64,000 nt of DNA from Sphingobacteriales bacterium (GCA_025353765.1 JANXOD010000015.1:1-64000), one strand, 5' to 3'. Positions 9,281 to 17,582 are shown, counted from the stretch's first letter. Numbers and translations are program-made. The notes: generated by a model not told the origin, from the letters alone.

Positions 9281-10485
9281 TTTAATCTGCGACGCCTTTT
9301 TTCTTTAATTATTAATCCCAGTTCTCTTCCCATTTGCCCGGCAATAGACGTATTTTCTTGGGCTCTGCGAAAAAGATAAGGCAAAACAGCTTTTACCGGC
9401 CCATAAGGAACATATTTGGCAACATTGTATCCGGCATTCGCCAGATTAAAGCTTAAATTATCACTCATCCCCAATAATTGGGAGAAATAAACATTCGGAT
9501 GTTCATGTGACAGCCCTTTTTTATCCAGCAAATTAGCGAGTAAACGACAACTATTCTCGTTATGTGTTCCTGCTAAGAAACCAACAGTCTCAATATTATC
9601 CACACAAAAATGAACAGCCTCATCATAATCAATATCTGTGGCTTTTTTATCAAGATGTATAGGCGAGGAATAAGCCATTTTAAGAGCCCTTTTGCATTCT
9701 TTTTCCATATATGCACCACGAACTAGTTTAGCTCCTAATATAAATTGATCTGTTTTTGCCAGATAGGTATCTGCTTTTAGGGATGCCAGTTTATCATTTC
9801 TGTATAGTTGATAAGTATTGTAAACAATCAGTTTTTCGCGATTGTATTTCCGCATCATTTCTAAAGCCAAGCCATCAATTGTATCCTGAATCCAGCTTTC
9901 CTCTGCATCTATCATTACCCGTACATTAGAGGTAAAAGCCAGCTTACAAATTTGATCTACACGAAATCTAACGCGTTCAAATTCTGCTTTTTCAACATCT
10001 GTTAATGCTTGTTTTGCATCCAGCTTTTCCAGCAAAACAAACCTCCCCATTCCGGTTACTTTAAAAACAGTTAATGGGATCCGTTTATCTCCATCCGCAC
10101 GCTGAATTGTTTTGATGATTTCGTTACAGGTTTCATCAAATATCTGCTCCTCTTCTTCTCCTTCTACAGAATAATCCAGAATAGTGCCTACATTTCCTTG
10201 AGCAAGCTGCTCAATGGTATGTTCACATTCTTCTATAGTTTCGCCTCCGCAAAAATGACGGAATATGGTTGCTTTAATTAATGATTTTATCGGTAAACCT
10301 ATTTTCATGGTAAAATTGGTTATAGGCGGACCAATCTGTGTTAGAAAATTACTGCTTATAAGTTTAAACAACCAATAAGCACGATTAATATCCGCATTTG
10401 TTTTGCCACGAAATGCAATTTCTGTATTATCAAATGATAAATTCTTGCCTTCCGGCGGATGTATTTCCAGATTTTTATCCTGCAT
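9277..10485 (-). CDS. Proline dehydrogenase (PRODH)
   Basis: A 402-residue monofunctional, FAD-dependent enzyme that oxidises L-proline to pyrroline-5-carboxylate. The family signature is clear: KVTGMGRFVLLEK near residue 145, then VMIDAEESWIQ, the KLVRGAYMEKE strand, GTHNENS, and a C-terminal PYGPVKAVLPYLFRRAQENTS that carries the two arginines binding the substrate carboxylate. No P5C dehydrogenase domain is fused. The start is set by a -7 element, TAACTTTG, only four bases upstream of the ATG. It is transcribed divergently from the S4/aroB operon across a roughly 60-base shared promoter region. Confidence 0.92.
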   Translation of the reverse strand: MQDKNLEIHPPEGKNLSFDNTEIAFRGKTNADINRAYWLFKLISSNFLTQIGPPITNFTMKIGLPIKSLIKATIFRHFCGGETIEECEHTIEQLAQGNVGTILDYSVEGEEEEQIFDETCNEIIKTIQRADGDKRIPLTVFKVTGMGRFVLLEKLDAKQALTDVEKAEFERVRFRVDQICKLAFTSNVRVMIDAEESWIQDTIDGLALEMMRKYNREKLIVYNTYQLYRNDKLASLKADTYLAKTDQFILGAKLVRGAYMEKECKRALKMAYSSPIHLDKKATDIDYDEAVHFCVDNIETVGFLAGTHNENSCRLLANLLDKKGLSHEHPNVYFSQLLGMSDNLSFNLANAGYNVAKYVPYGPVKAVLPYLFRRAQENTSIAGQMGRELGLIIKEKRRRRLN

Positions 10486-10489
10486 GGCG

Positions 10490-10497
10490 CAAAGTTA
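10490..10497 (-). promoter_or_regulatory. -7 promoter element of proline dehydrogenase
   Basis: On the minus strand the sequence TAACTTTG matches the Bacteroidota TAnnTTTG consensus and is followed by four bases and the ATG. Transcription would start at or next to the start codon, giving a leaderless or nearly leaderless mRNA. Confidence 0.6.
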
Positions 10498-10534
10498 GAA
10501 ATTATAGATAATTAACATACAAATAGAAATTTTG

Positions 10535-10542
10535 TAAGTTTG
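10535..10542 (+). promoter_or_regulatory. -7 promoter element of the S4/aroB operon
   Basis: TAAGTTTG matches TAnnTTTG and ends three bases before the ATG at 10546. A TTG in frame at 10540 lies inside this element and is therefore an unlikely start. Confidence 0.55.
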
Positions 10543-10545
10543 TTC

Positions 10546-10752
10546 ATGCTTGATTTTACATTAGAAGGAGAATTTATTCCGCTTATACAACTATTAAAGG
10601 CCACACATTTAGTGCAAAGCGGTGGGGAAGCTCAAATGGTTGTATCTGAGGGACAAGTTAAATATAACGGCGAGATTGATTACCGCAAACGCTTAAAAGT
10701 AAAACGCGGAGATATTGTTGAATTTAAGGGTACTAAAATTCGGGTTGTATGA
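10546..10752 (+). CDS. S4-domain RNA-binding protein, YbcJ-like
   Basis: A 68-residue protein made of one S4 RNA-binding fold: FIPLIQLLKATHLVQSGGEAQMV, then GQVKYNGEIDYRKRLKVKRGD, the typical S4 turn. It resembles the YbcJ/YaaA family of free S4 domains that bind structured RNA, but its target is unknown. The ATG at 10546 is chosen over a TTG six bases earlier because that TTG lies in the promoter box. Its stop overlaps the aroB start by four bases, so the two are translationally coupled. Confidence 0.8.
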   Translation: MLDFTLEGEFIPLIQLLKATHLVQSGGEAQMVVSEGQVKYNGEIDYRKRLKVKRGDIVEFKGTKIRVV

Positions 10753-11816
10753 AGCCTATCCAAAGTATAGGTTACTCTATATTTTTTGAGAATAGCCTTG
10801 ATGAATTAAGAAGCTTCCTTTCAGCTAAAAAATATTCCAAGATCTTTATTCTGGTTGACACAAATACAGAACAGCATTGTTTACCACTCTTACAACAAGC
10901 TTTAAATAATTCACTTTCTTATGATATTATAGAAATTGATCCCGGTGAGGAGAATAAAAATATAGATTTCTGTATTGGGATATGGAAAATGTTGCTTGAT
11001 TTTGAAGCAGATAGAAATAGTGTTTTGATTAATTTAGGTGGCGGCGTAGTAACCGATATGGGTAGTTTTGCTGCTTCTACATTTAAACGGGGCATTGATT
11101 TTATACAAGTTCCAACCACTCTTTTATCACAAGTTGATGCTTCGGTAGGTGGCAAAACCGGCATTGATATGGATCATATCAAAAACATCATTGGTTCTTT
11201 TACTCAGCCAAAAGCAGTTTTTATAGAACCTGGTTTTCTTAAAACATTAGATAAACGCCAGATGCTTTCCGGTTTTGCCGAAATTATAAAGCATGGTTTA
11301 ATATATGATAAGGATTTATTTTCTGAACTTAAAAATCTACAGCCTCAGCAAGTAAGCAAAGAAATTATTTATCGATCAATTGAAATAAAAAATAAAGTTG
11401 TTAAAGAAGATCCTTACGAAAAGGGCTTTCGTAAAATCTTAAATTTTGGCCATACTATCGGGCATGCCATTGAAAGTTATTCCTTGAAAAATGATAAAAA
11501 ACCATTATTACACGGAGAAGCTATTGTCATAGGATTTATTTGTGAGGCTTATTTATCAACTAAACAAAATGGGCTAAGTGAAGCAGAGTTTACTGAAATA
11601 GTACATATGTTAAAAAACATATATCCGGCGTATCCGTTAAATAAATCATCTTACCCGGCATTACTGGAAATTATGAAAAGTGATAAGAAGAATAATGCAG
11701 GTATGGTCAATTGTTCTTTATTGCCAAAAATAGGGCATTGCAGCATTGATAATTATTGTTCGGAAGATGACCTGTGTGAAAGTTTAGATTATTATACTAA
11801 AAATTATAAAAAATAA
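10749..11816 (+). CDS. aroB: 3-dehydroquinate synthase
   Basis: The 355-residue NAD- and metal-dependent enzyme makes 3-dehydroquinate from DAHP in the shikimate pathway. The nucleotide-binding part has NLGGGVVTDMGSFAASTFKRG, followed by QVPTTLLSQVDASVGGKTGID. The metal and catalytic region shows FAEIIKHGLI, NFGHTIGHAIE and HGEAIVIG. Length is normal for the family. It overlaps the S4 gene and is followed after only 12 bases by the promoter of the attenuated pheA operon, so the two aromatic gene groups are adjacent but separately controlled. Confidence 0.95.
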   Translation: MKPIQSIGYSIFFENSLDELRSFLSAKKYSKIFILVDTNTEQHCLPLLQQALNNSLSYDIIEIDPGEENKNIDFCIGIWKMLLDFEADRNSVLINLGGGVVTDMGSFAASTFKRGIDFIQVPTTLLSQVDASVGGKTGIDMDHIKNIIGSFTQPKAVFIEPGFLKTLDKRQMLSGFAEIIKHGLIYDKDLFSELKNLQPQQVSKEIIYRSIEIKNKVVKEDPYEKGFRKILNFGHTIGHAIESYSLKNDKKPLLHGEAIVIGFICEAYLSTKQNGLSEAEFTEIVHMLKNIYPAYPLNKSSYPALLEIMKSDKKNNAGMVNCSLLPKIGHCSIDNYCSEDDLCESLDYYTKNYKK

Positions 11817-11827
11817 TTTAGCTTTAA

Positions 11828-11858
11828 TTTGATAAAGTTATTTAAGTATGTACATTTG
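11828..11858 (+). promoter_or_regulatory. Promoter of the pheA leader operon
   Basis: TTTG at 11828-11831 and TACATTTG at 11851-11858 are separated by exactly 19 bases, which matches the Bacteroidota -33/-7 consensus (TTTG-N19-TAnnTTTG). The expected transcript start is a few bases after 11858, upstream of the leader peptide ATG at 11876. This is the best complete promoter in the window. Confidence 0.85.
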
Positions 11859-11875
11859 AAATAACAGGTACAAAA

Positions 11876-11938
11876 ATGAACTTCACTAACACATATTGGT
11901 TTGGCTATTTTTACTATTACAGTAAGAACCGGGACTAA
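11876..11938 (+). CDS. Aromatic leader peptide of the pheA operon
   Basis: A 20-codon frame from ATG 11876 to TAA 11936-11938. Residues 7-15 read YWFGYFYYY, and F3 adds one more aromatic; in all there are three Phe, five Tyr and one Trp. Such clustering of regulatory codons is the hallmark of attenuation leader peptides. The frame lies between a consensus promoter and an intrinsic terminator that precedes pheA. Its last codons (11929-11935) contain the bases that can pair with the 5' arm of that terminator. No Shine-Dalgarno site is visible, as usual in this phylum. Translation has not been shown; the arrangement makes it very likely. Confidence 0.85.
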   Translation: MNFTNTYWFGYFYYYSKNRD

Positions 11939-12001
11939 TATGCAACAATATTGATAAGAGATATTAGCAAAAAGTCCCGGCCAAACAGCCGGGACTTTTT
12001 T
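11929..12001 (+). promoter_or_regulatory. Transcription attenuator (antiterminator/terminator)
   Basis: The terminator is GTCCCGGC (11974-11981) pairing with GCCGGGAC (11988-11995), with a six-base loop, flanking A5/T6 and a T-run reaching 12001. The alternative fold pairs CCGGGAC (11929-11935) with GTCCCGG (11974-11980) and TAATAT (11936-11941) with ATATTA (11961-11966), which destroys the terminator. A ribosome stalled at the aromatic codons 7-12 leaves 11929-11935 free and favours readthrough. A ribosome that reaches the stop codon at 11936 covers that segment and lets the terminator form. The pairing is read from sequence; the mechanism is inferred from known amino-acid attenuators. Confidence 0.85.
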
Positions 12002-12011
12002 ATTTAAAGCC

Positions 12012-12839
12012 ATGCAAACAAAAAGAGTAGCTATACAGGGTATCCGGGCTTCGTTCCATGAAGAAGCCGCCTTTAAATTTTTCGGCAACGATATTGAGAC
12101 TGTAGAATGCAATTCATTTAAGAAAACTTGTGAAGTTCTTAAAAACAAGCAGGCAGATTATGTGGTGATGGCTATTGAAAACTCCATTGCCGGAAGCTTA
12201 CTGCCCAACTATACACTTTTGCGTGAGTATAATTTCCCAATAATCGGTGAAGTTTATCTACCTATACAGCTGCACTTATTAGCTTTGCCCGGAGTAAAGT
12301 TTGAAGATATTAAGTATGTACAATCTCATCCGATAGCCATTCGTCAATGCGTTGATTTCTTTGATGAATTTCCTCACTTACAGGTTATTGAAAGTAATGA
12401 CACCGCAGCCTGTGCAAAAAAGATCCGCGAAGAGCAATTAACGGATACAGTAGCTATTGCCAATCAATTAGCCGCTAAATTGTATGACCTGGAAATTATG
12501 GAACGCCGGATTGAGTCTAACAAAAAAAATTATACCCGTTTTCTAATACTGAAAGACAAAGCAACGGATAGTGCTGAAAATAATAAGGCTTCTTTATGTT
12601 TTCAAGTGGGTAATGGATCAGGATCATTAGCTAAGGTTCTTACTGTTTTTGCAGAGCAGGATATAAATCTTAGTAAAATACAATCCATGCCTGTTTTAGG
12701 TAAACGCAACGAATACAATTTTTATGTTGATATTGAATGGAACAAAAATTCAGACTATGAAGAAGCGATCCGTAAAGCATTAAAGCACACTTTCAACTTT
12801 ACTATTATGGGCGAATACTTAAAAAATGATACAGTTTAA
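12012..12839 (+). CDS. pheA: Prephenate dehydratase
   Basis: A 275-residue enzyme converting prephenate to phenylpyruvate for phenylalanine synthesis. The N-terminal PDT domain starts RVAIQGIRASFHEEAA and contains MAIENSIAGSLLPNYTLL, HLLALPGV and the ESNDTAACAKK region. The catalytic threonine motif near the end of the domain reads NYTRFLIL. A C-terminal ACT domain (residues about 195-272, LCFQVGNGSGSLAKVL) should bind phenylalanine for feedback inhibition. It is the first structural gene after the attenuator. The ATG lies 10 bases past the terminator T-run. Confidence 0.93.
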   Translation: MQTKRVAIQGIRASFHEEAAFKFFGNDIETVECNSFKKTCEVLKNKQADYVVMAIENSIAGSLLPNYTLLREYNFPIIGEVYLPIQLHLLALPGVKFEDIKYVQSHPIAIRQCVDFFDEFPHLQVIESNDTAACAKKIREEQLTDTVAIANQLAAKLYDLEIMERRIESNKKNYTRFLILKDKATDSAENNKASLCFQVGNGSGSLAKVLTVFAEQDINLSKIQSMPVLGKRNEYNFYVDIEWNKNSDYEEAIRKALKHTFNFTIMGEYLKNDTV

Positions 12840-12876
12840 AAAGACGAATATCTCTAAAAGCTAAACAACTACGCAT

Positions 12877-13986
12877 ATGAAACTAAATCTTAATATCCAA
12901 CCTTTAAATTCCTGGTTAAAAATAACCAGTGAACCTTTATTAATTGCAGGGCCTTGCAGTGCAGAAACTGAGGAGCAATTAATTGCCACCGCACATTTAT
13001 TGGCAAAAACAGGTAAAGTATCTGTATTACGTGCCGGCATATGGAAACCACGCACTCGTCCCGGAGAATTTGAAGGGATAGGAAGTATCGGCTTACAATG
13101 GCTCAAACTTGCTAAAGAAGAAACCGGGTTACCTACAGCAGTAGAAGTTGCTACGGCAAAACATGTGGAAGAAGCTTTAAAGGCCGGAGTAGATATATTA
13201 TGGGTAGGAGCAAGGTCGACAGTTAATCCTTTTACGGTACAAGAAATTGCGGATGCATTAAAAGGGGTGGACATTCCAGTAATGGTAAAAAATCCGGTAA
13301 ATCCGGATCTTTCTTTATGGTGCGGGGCTTTAGAACGCATCAATAATGCAGGTATCACCAAACTCGCCGCTATCCATCGCGGATTCTCATCTTATGAAAA
13401 AACTGCTTTCCGTAATGAACCGATGTGGGAATTAGCTATTCAACTCAAAACATTAGCTCCGGAATTGCCTATTATAAATGATCCCAGCCATATTTGTGGT
13501 AATCGTGAATTAATTCAATACGTGGCTCAAAAAGCGCTTGATTTAGACATGCAGGGATTAATGATCGAATCTCATTTAGATCCTTCTATTGCCTGGACGG
13601 ATGCCAAACAGCAATTAACGCCTGTGGCTTTGAGCGAATTGATGGATCTTTTGACCCTGAGAAAGCCGGAATCCAGAGATAAAGAATTTGCAGATAAGTT
13701 AGCTCAATTACGAAAGAATATTGATAAGATTGATGATCAGATCATACAGAAAATGGCAGAACGAATGCAGATCGTCCAGAAAATTGGTGAGTATAAACGG
13801 GATAATGGCGTGACCATTTTGCAGGTTAACCGTTGGGATGAAATTATGAATAAACGCGGTGCTTTTGCATCTGCTTTAAAACTTGATCTCAATTTTACAG
13901 GTAAACTTTTGGAACTCATCCATAGTGAATCTATCCGTAAGCAAACGGAAATAATGAATGCTAAACCACTTGTTGAAGAGAAATGA
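12877..13986 (+). CDS. Bifunctional DAHP synthase / chorismate mutase
   Basis: A 369-residue fusion. Residues 1-265 are a KDO8P-like (type I-beta) 3-deoxy-7-phosphoheptulonate synthase, with IAGPCSAETEEQ, LRAGIWKPRTRPG, EVATAKHVEEAL, LAAIHRGFSSYEKTAFRN and NDPSHICGNRE. Residues about 275-365 are an AroQ-type chorismate mutase helix bundle (LRKNIDKIDDQIIQKMAERMQIVQKIGEYK). The protein therefore catalyses both the first step of the shikimate pathway and the branch step to prephenate. The mutase domain often acts as the allosteric site. The gene lies 37 bases after pheA and overlaps aroA by four bases. Confidence 0.92.
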   Translation: MKLNLNIQPLNSWLKITSEPLLIAGPCSAETEEQLIATAHLLAKTGKVSVLRAGIWKPRTRPGEFEGIGSIGLQWLKLAKEETGLPTAVEVATAKHVEEALKAGVDILWVGARSTVNPFTVQEIADALKGVDIPVMVKNPVNPDLSLWCGALERINNAGITKLAAIHRGFSSYEKTAFRNEPMWELAIQLKTLAPELPIINDPSHICGNRELIQYVAQKALDLDMQGLMIESHLDPSIAWTDAKQQLTPVALSELMDLLTLRKPESRDKEFADKLAQLRKNIDKIDDQIIQKMAERMQIVQKIGEYKRDNGVTILQVNRWDEIMNKRGAFASALKLDLNFTGKLLELIHSESIRKQTEIMNAKPLVEEK

Positions 13987-15254
13987 ATTCAGTGAATATT
14001 GCCATTGAAAAAAAGCACCTTAAAGGAACCATTCATCTAACAGGATCGAAAAGCGAAAGCAACCGGGCTTTAATTATGCAGGCCTTAAGCACAGGATTGG
14101 TTAAGGTGCAAAATTTATCTCAAGCCGCAGATACCGTAACATTACATAAAATTTTAAACACCCCACACCCCACACCTCACAACTTACAACATACACCCCA
14201 CACCCCACACCTCATAAACGTTGGTCCGGCCGGAACAGCTATGCGGTTTTTAACAGCTTTTTTCTGTTTACAATCCGCAGAAATTATCTTAATAGGATCA
14301 GATCGTATGAAGCAACGCCCTATGGGAATACTGGTGAATGCTTTAAGAGAATTAGGTGCAGAAATTGAATATCCCGAAAAAGAAGGCTATCCTCCTTTAA
14401 AAATAACTGGACCTTTAAAACAAAAGACAGCTATTATTTCCATTCAGGGAGATGTGAGCAGTCAATATATTTCAGCTCTGCTTCTTATTGCTTCCTCCCT
14501 TCCACAAGGATTAGAATTAATAATGGAGGGCGAACTCACATCAAAACCCTATGTAGAAATGACATTGGCTATGCTGGAACAGGCAGGAATAAAACATCAA
14601 TGGAATGAAAATACCATTTCTATCGGCAATCAATCATTCCGTGCTTCAAACATTTATATAGAGCCCGATTGGAGTGCGGCCTCTTACTGGTATGCTATAG
14701 CCGCTTTATCAACAGAAGCAGAATTTTTCCTTCCGGGATTAAACGGCTATAGTCTACAAGGCGATAGCAAGATCACAGAGATCATGGCAAATTTTGGAAT
14801 CACTTCTCAATTTAAAGATGGTGGCGTGTATCTAAAAAAAGAAGGCAAAAACCTGGAGCGTAAAATTTTTGATTTTAAGGATTGTCCGGATTTAGCCCAA
14901 ACAGTGATAGTTTGTTGTGCTGCTTTAGGCCATAACGCTACATTTACGGGACTGGAAACCTTGAAGATCAAAGAAACAGATCGTATAAAAGCCTTGCAAA
15001 CAGAACTTGCAAAAATGGGTGTTCACCTCATCGAAAAAAACCTAAGCTATAAATTAGACTGTTCAGAGCTTCATTTCCCCGATAAGCTCAGTATTGATAC
15101 GTATGATGATCATCGTATGGCCATGGCTTTTGCACCTTTAGCCCTCTTTATGCGTTCATTAGAAATTGAAAATCCGCAAGTAGTTGAAAAATCATATCCT
15201 AACTTTTGGAAGGATTTGGAGAAAGCCGGGTTTATAATAGATGACAGACCTTAG
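13983..15254 (+). CDS. aroA: EPSP synthase with in-frame repeat insert
   Basis: The 423-residue 3-phosphoshikimate 1-carboxyvinyltransferase makes EPSP. Motifs include LTGSKSESNRALI at the N-terminus, NVGPAGTAMRFLTAF, DRMKQRPMGILVNALRELG, GDVSSQYISALLLIA, IKETDRIKALQTELAKMG and DTYDDHRMAMAF. Between the first helix pair and the NVGPAG motif (residues about 59-77) there is a His/Pro/Thr-rich segment encoded by a duplicated C-rich repeat, absent from the usual family pattern. It sits on a loop before the active-site motif, so activity is probably kept. The start overlaps the previous stop by four bases. Confidence 0.92.
   Translation: MNSVNIAIEKKHLKGTIHLTGSKSESNRALIMQALSTGLVKVQNLSQAADTVTLHKILNTPHPTPHNLQHTPHTPHLINVGPAGTAMRFLTAFFCLQSAEIILIGSDRMKQRPMGILVNALRELGAEIEYPEKEGYPPLKITGPLKQKTAIISIQGDVSSQYISALLLIASSLPQGLELIMEGELTSKPYVEMTLAMLEQAGIKHQWNENTISIGNQSFRASNIYIEPDWSAASYWYAIAALSTEAEFFLPGLNGYSLQGDSKITEIMANFGITSQFKDGGVYLKKEGKNLERKIFDFKDCPDLAQTVIVCCAALGHNATFTGLETLKIKETDRIKALQTELAKMGVHLIEKNLSYKLDCSELHFPDKLSIDTYDDHRMAMAFAPLALFMRSLEIENPQVVEKSYPNFWKDLEKAGFIIDDRP
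14158..14214 (+). repeat. 22-bp C-rich direct repeat inside aroA
   Basis: Two perfect 22-base copies, 14158-14179 and 14193-14214 (ACACCCCACACC followed by CCACACCTCA), are separated by 13 bases. They stand out as G-poor and C-rich in an AT-rich gene and are read in frame as a Thr/Pro/His segment. This resembles intergenic word-repeat DNA that has landed in a coding region. Confidence 0.85.
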
Positions 15255-15317
15255 ATTGGAGAACTGTGCTAAGTGTTAAGTATTGTCAGTAGACTACTTA
15301 AGAGTATATCGATAAGC

Positions 15318-15393
15318 ACGTTCCCCTCGGCGTAAGGAGAGGTCTGAAACCCAATAAGCACAAGCTGAACAAAATATGGTAGCTCCTAACCTA
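15318..15393. repeat. Partial copy of the palindromic intergenic repeat
   Basis: This part of the 316-base gene-free stretch 15255-15570 carries the left half and centre of the repeat family best seen at 23004-23107, recognisable by TAAGGAGAGGT, AGCTGAACAAA and TAGCTCCTAACCT. The right inverted end is missing. The remainder of the stretch holds the duplicated upstream region of the first SBBP gene. Confidence 0.6.
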
Positions 15394-15449
15394 GGCTATT
15401 TTCATTTATGTTGGAAATGCCTATACCCTTTATTTCTTAAAAGTTATAT

Positions 15450-15570
15450 AAGTAATAATATATAACCTATCTATAATGTTACATGATAATTAATAGATTA
15501 AAGATTGTCGTGTAGATATTTGTATCGTTAAAATATAAAAATTTAATTATCTAATCCAAAATCAGAAATA
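15450..15570 (+). repeat. Duplicated upstream region, copy 1
   Basis: About 120 bases before the SBBP gene at 15571 closely match 17461-17582 before the SBBP gene at 17583, including TATCTATAATGTTACATGAT and the long AT tract up to the ATG. The -7 box differs: here GATATTTG, against TATATTTG in copy 2. The promoter was therefore duplicated together with the gene. Confidence 0.8.
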
Positions 15571-17355
15571 ATGAAAAAACAATTACTTGCCCTAGTCTTC
15601 TTATCATTTATGTTTATGAATAGTTATTCACAAAATTGGAAATGGGCTAATGGAATAAGTAATACAAATAATTATAATACAAGTTCAATTACTACCGATA
15701 GTCAGGGAAACTCTTATGTAACCGGCTATTTTAGTGGTACAAGCACATGGGGTGGCCAAAGTCTTACTGCTGCCGGGTCTTTAGATGGATATATCGTTAA
15801 ATATGATAATAATGGTGTACTCGTATGGGTTAAGCAAATTCGATCTGGAGTCCCATATGGAGAAAGTGTTGAACCTAAAAGTATTGCTTTAGACACTGAA
15901 GGCAATATTTACATCTGTGGCACATTTCATACCATTGTCTCGTTTTCTCCATCAATTAATCTTGTTAATACACCTGGCAATAAGGGCTTAGATGCATTTA
16001 TAGCAAAGTATAACAATAACGGCGTCTGCTTATGGGCACAACAGGCAGGCGATGTTCCCCCTATTCAAAATCAGCCAAATTCTGTTATTGCTAGTTCAAT
16101 CGCTGTTGATGCTAAAGGGAACAGCTATATTACCGGGCATTATTTTGAAGCAGCTAATTTTGGAGCTATTCAATTTATCTCAACAGGTGAAAGTTTGAAT
16201 GTATTTATTGCTAAATATGACCCTTCGGGTAAGGTATTATGGGCAAAGAAGGAAGGCGGTTATGATGTAGATGAAGGGAAAGGAATAGCTATCAACGCTA
16301 AAGGGGGATGTTTTGTGACAGGCCATTTTTCTTACAAAGCAGATTTTAGCGGGCATACCCTTCTTTCTTCTAATAGTATAGGAGTTAGCAGCGGTATGTT
16401 TGTAGCCTCATATAATGAAAATGGAACTATTCAATGGGTAAAGCAAAGCATAGATAAACCCAATAGCTTTTGTTCGGGACTTGCCATTACATCAGATATT
16501 GATGGTAATTGTTATGTTACAGGCGATTTTTACGGAACAGAATCGTTTGGCCCTTATACGCTTATAGTGCCGCCACTTGTAGGTCCTAATGTTTGGATAA
16601 CTAAATATGATCCTTCAGGAAATGAATTGTGGGCAAATAAAGAAGGAAGTATCAATGCAGGAACTAACTCAAATATCAAAGCCATAACCTTAAATAGCGC
16701 AGATAAAGCGGTTTATATAGCAGGCAATTATTCGAATGCCATAACCTTCAGCGATGGTACCAACCTGGTCGGAAATAATAATAATGGGAATCTTTTTATT
16801 GTAGGTTATGATTTAACAGGCAAAATTCAGCTAAAAAAACAAATTATTACATCTGATGCTGGTATCATATATGGTATTGCATCTAACCATGCAGGTGTAA
16901 CACCTTGTTTCTATGTGGCTGGAGACTATTTTAAGACAAATTCTATATTTTTTGAAGATGCATTAAATAGTCCTTCAGGAATAACTTTGAATATAGGATT
17001 TAGTGGCTTTGTTGCGAAATATTATAATGCTGCTGAAAAAGGCTATATAAAATCTTCTTCTGCCTTCAGAGTAAGTAATGTAAGCTCTGAAACAAAGCAA
17101 ACAGGTACTCAGATTTTTCCTAATCCTGCCCAAGGACAATTCACGGCAAGCACAAGGCTTGCTCAAAAAGATCTAGTAGACATTAGTATCTATAATGTAG
17201 TTGGCAGAAGAGTATCTCAACATCAGGCTGTAGCTGATGCAGGTAACTACACTCAAACTATAGACATTAGCCAATTACCTGCCGGTATGTATGTTGTCAA
17301 AATAAACGGCGGCGGAAATAATGCCATTCAAAAATTAATAATTAGCGAGAAGTAA
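15571..17355 (+). CDS. T9SS-exported SBBP beta-propeller protein, copy 1
   Basis: A 594-residue secreted protein. Residues 1-20 are a signal peptide ending YSQ. The body is built of SBBP-type repeats with the pattern GNSYVTGYF, AKYDNNGVLVWVKQ, GNIYICGTF, GNSYITGHY, GGCFVTGHF and GNCYVTGDF, consistent with a beta-propeller. Residues about 515-594 are a type-A T9SS sorting domain (IFPNPAQGQF, then DISQLPAGMYVVKI). The protein should cross the outer membrane by the T9SS and be attached or released at the surface. It is followed by an intrinsic terminator, so each copy is its own transcription unit. The ligand or substrate is unknown. Confidence 0.88.
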   Translation: MKKQLLALVFLSFMFMNSYSQNWKWANGISNTNNYNTSSITTDSQGNSYVTGYFSGTSTWGGQSLTAAGSLDGYIVKYDNNGVLVWVKQIRSGVPYGESVEPKSIALDTEGNIYICGTFHTIVSFSPSINLVNTPGNKGLDAFIAKYNNNGVCLWAQQAGDVPPIQNQPNSVIASSIAVDAKGNSYITGHYFEAANFGAIQFISTGESLNVFIAKYDPSGKVLWAKKEGGYDVDEGKGIAINAKGGCFVTGHFSYKADFSGHTLLSSNSIGVSSGMFVASYNENGTIQWVKQSIDKPNSFCSGLAITSDIDGNCYVTGDFYGTESFGPYTLIVPPLVGPNVWITKYDPSGNELWANKEGSINAGTNSNIKAITLNSADKAVYIAGNYSNAITFSDGTNLVGNNNNGNLFIVGYDLTGKIQLKKQIITSDAGIIYGIASNHAGVTPCFYVAGDYFKTNSIFFEDALNSPSGITLNIGFSGFVAKYYNAAEKGYIKSSSAFRVSNVSSETKQTGTQIFPNPAQGQFTASTRLAQKDLVDISIYNVVGRRVSQHQAVADAGNYTQTIDISQLPAGMYVVKINGGGNNAIQKLIISEK

Positions 17356-17391
17356 GATTTAATCTTTTATTAAGAACTTAATAAAAGGTTT

Positions 17392-17423
17392 AAAACCCAT
17401 TGATTTTAATCGATGGGTTTTTT
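17392..17423 (+). terminator. Terminator after SBBP copy 1
   Basis: An inverted repeat AAAACCCAT/ATGGGTTTT with a short paired inner segment (TGATT/AATCG) is followed by a T-run. Confidence 0.85.
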
Positions 17424-17460
17424 GTTTAGTATTAACATTTGAAAAAATAGGTTAATCATA

Positions 17461-17582
17461 TAAGTAACAATAGTATAAGCTATCTATAATGTTACATGAT
17501 AATTAATAGATTAAAGATTGTCATGTATATATTTGTATCGTTAAAATATAAAAATTTAATTATTTAACCTAAAACAGAAACA
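17461..17582 (+). repeat. Duplicated upstream region, copy 2, with -7 box
   Basis: This matches 15450-15570. It contains TATATTTG at 17528-17535, a good TAnnTTTG -7 box, about 48 bases before the ATG at 17583. No clear TTTG -33 element is found 19 bases upstream. Confidence 0.75.

Noticed and set aside
11804-12148. Minus-strand 114-residue frame over the pheA leader
   Set aside because: It is antisense to the leader peptide, the terminator and the pheA start, shows no protein-family features, and its existence follows from the AT-rich leader.
12861-13361. Minus-strand 166-residue frame within DAHP synthase
   Set aside because: It lies wholly antisense to a clearly conserved enzyme and has no recognisable motif or promoter.
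14158-14214. Frameshift or assembly artefact in aroA
   Set aside because: The frame is intact before and after the repeat and family motifs continue on both sides, so it is an in-frame insertion.
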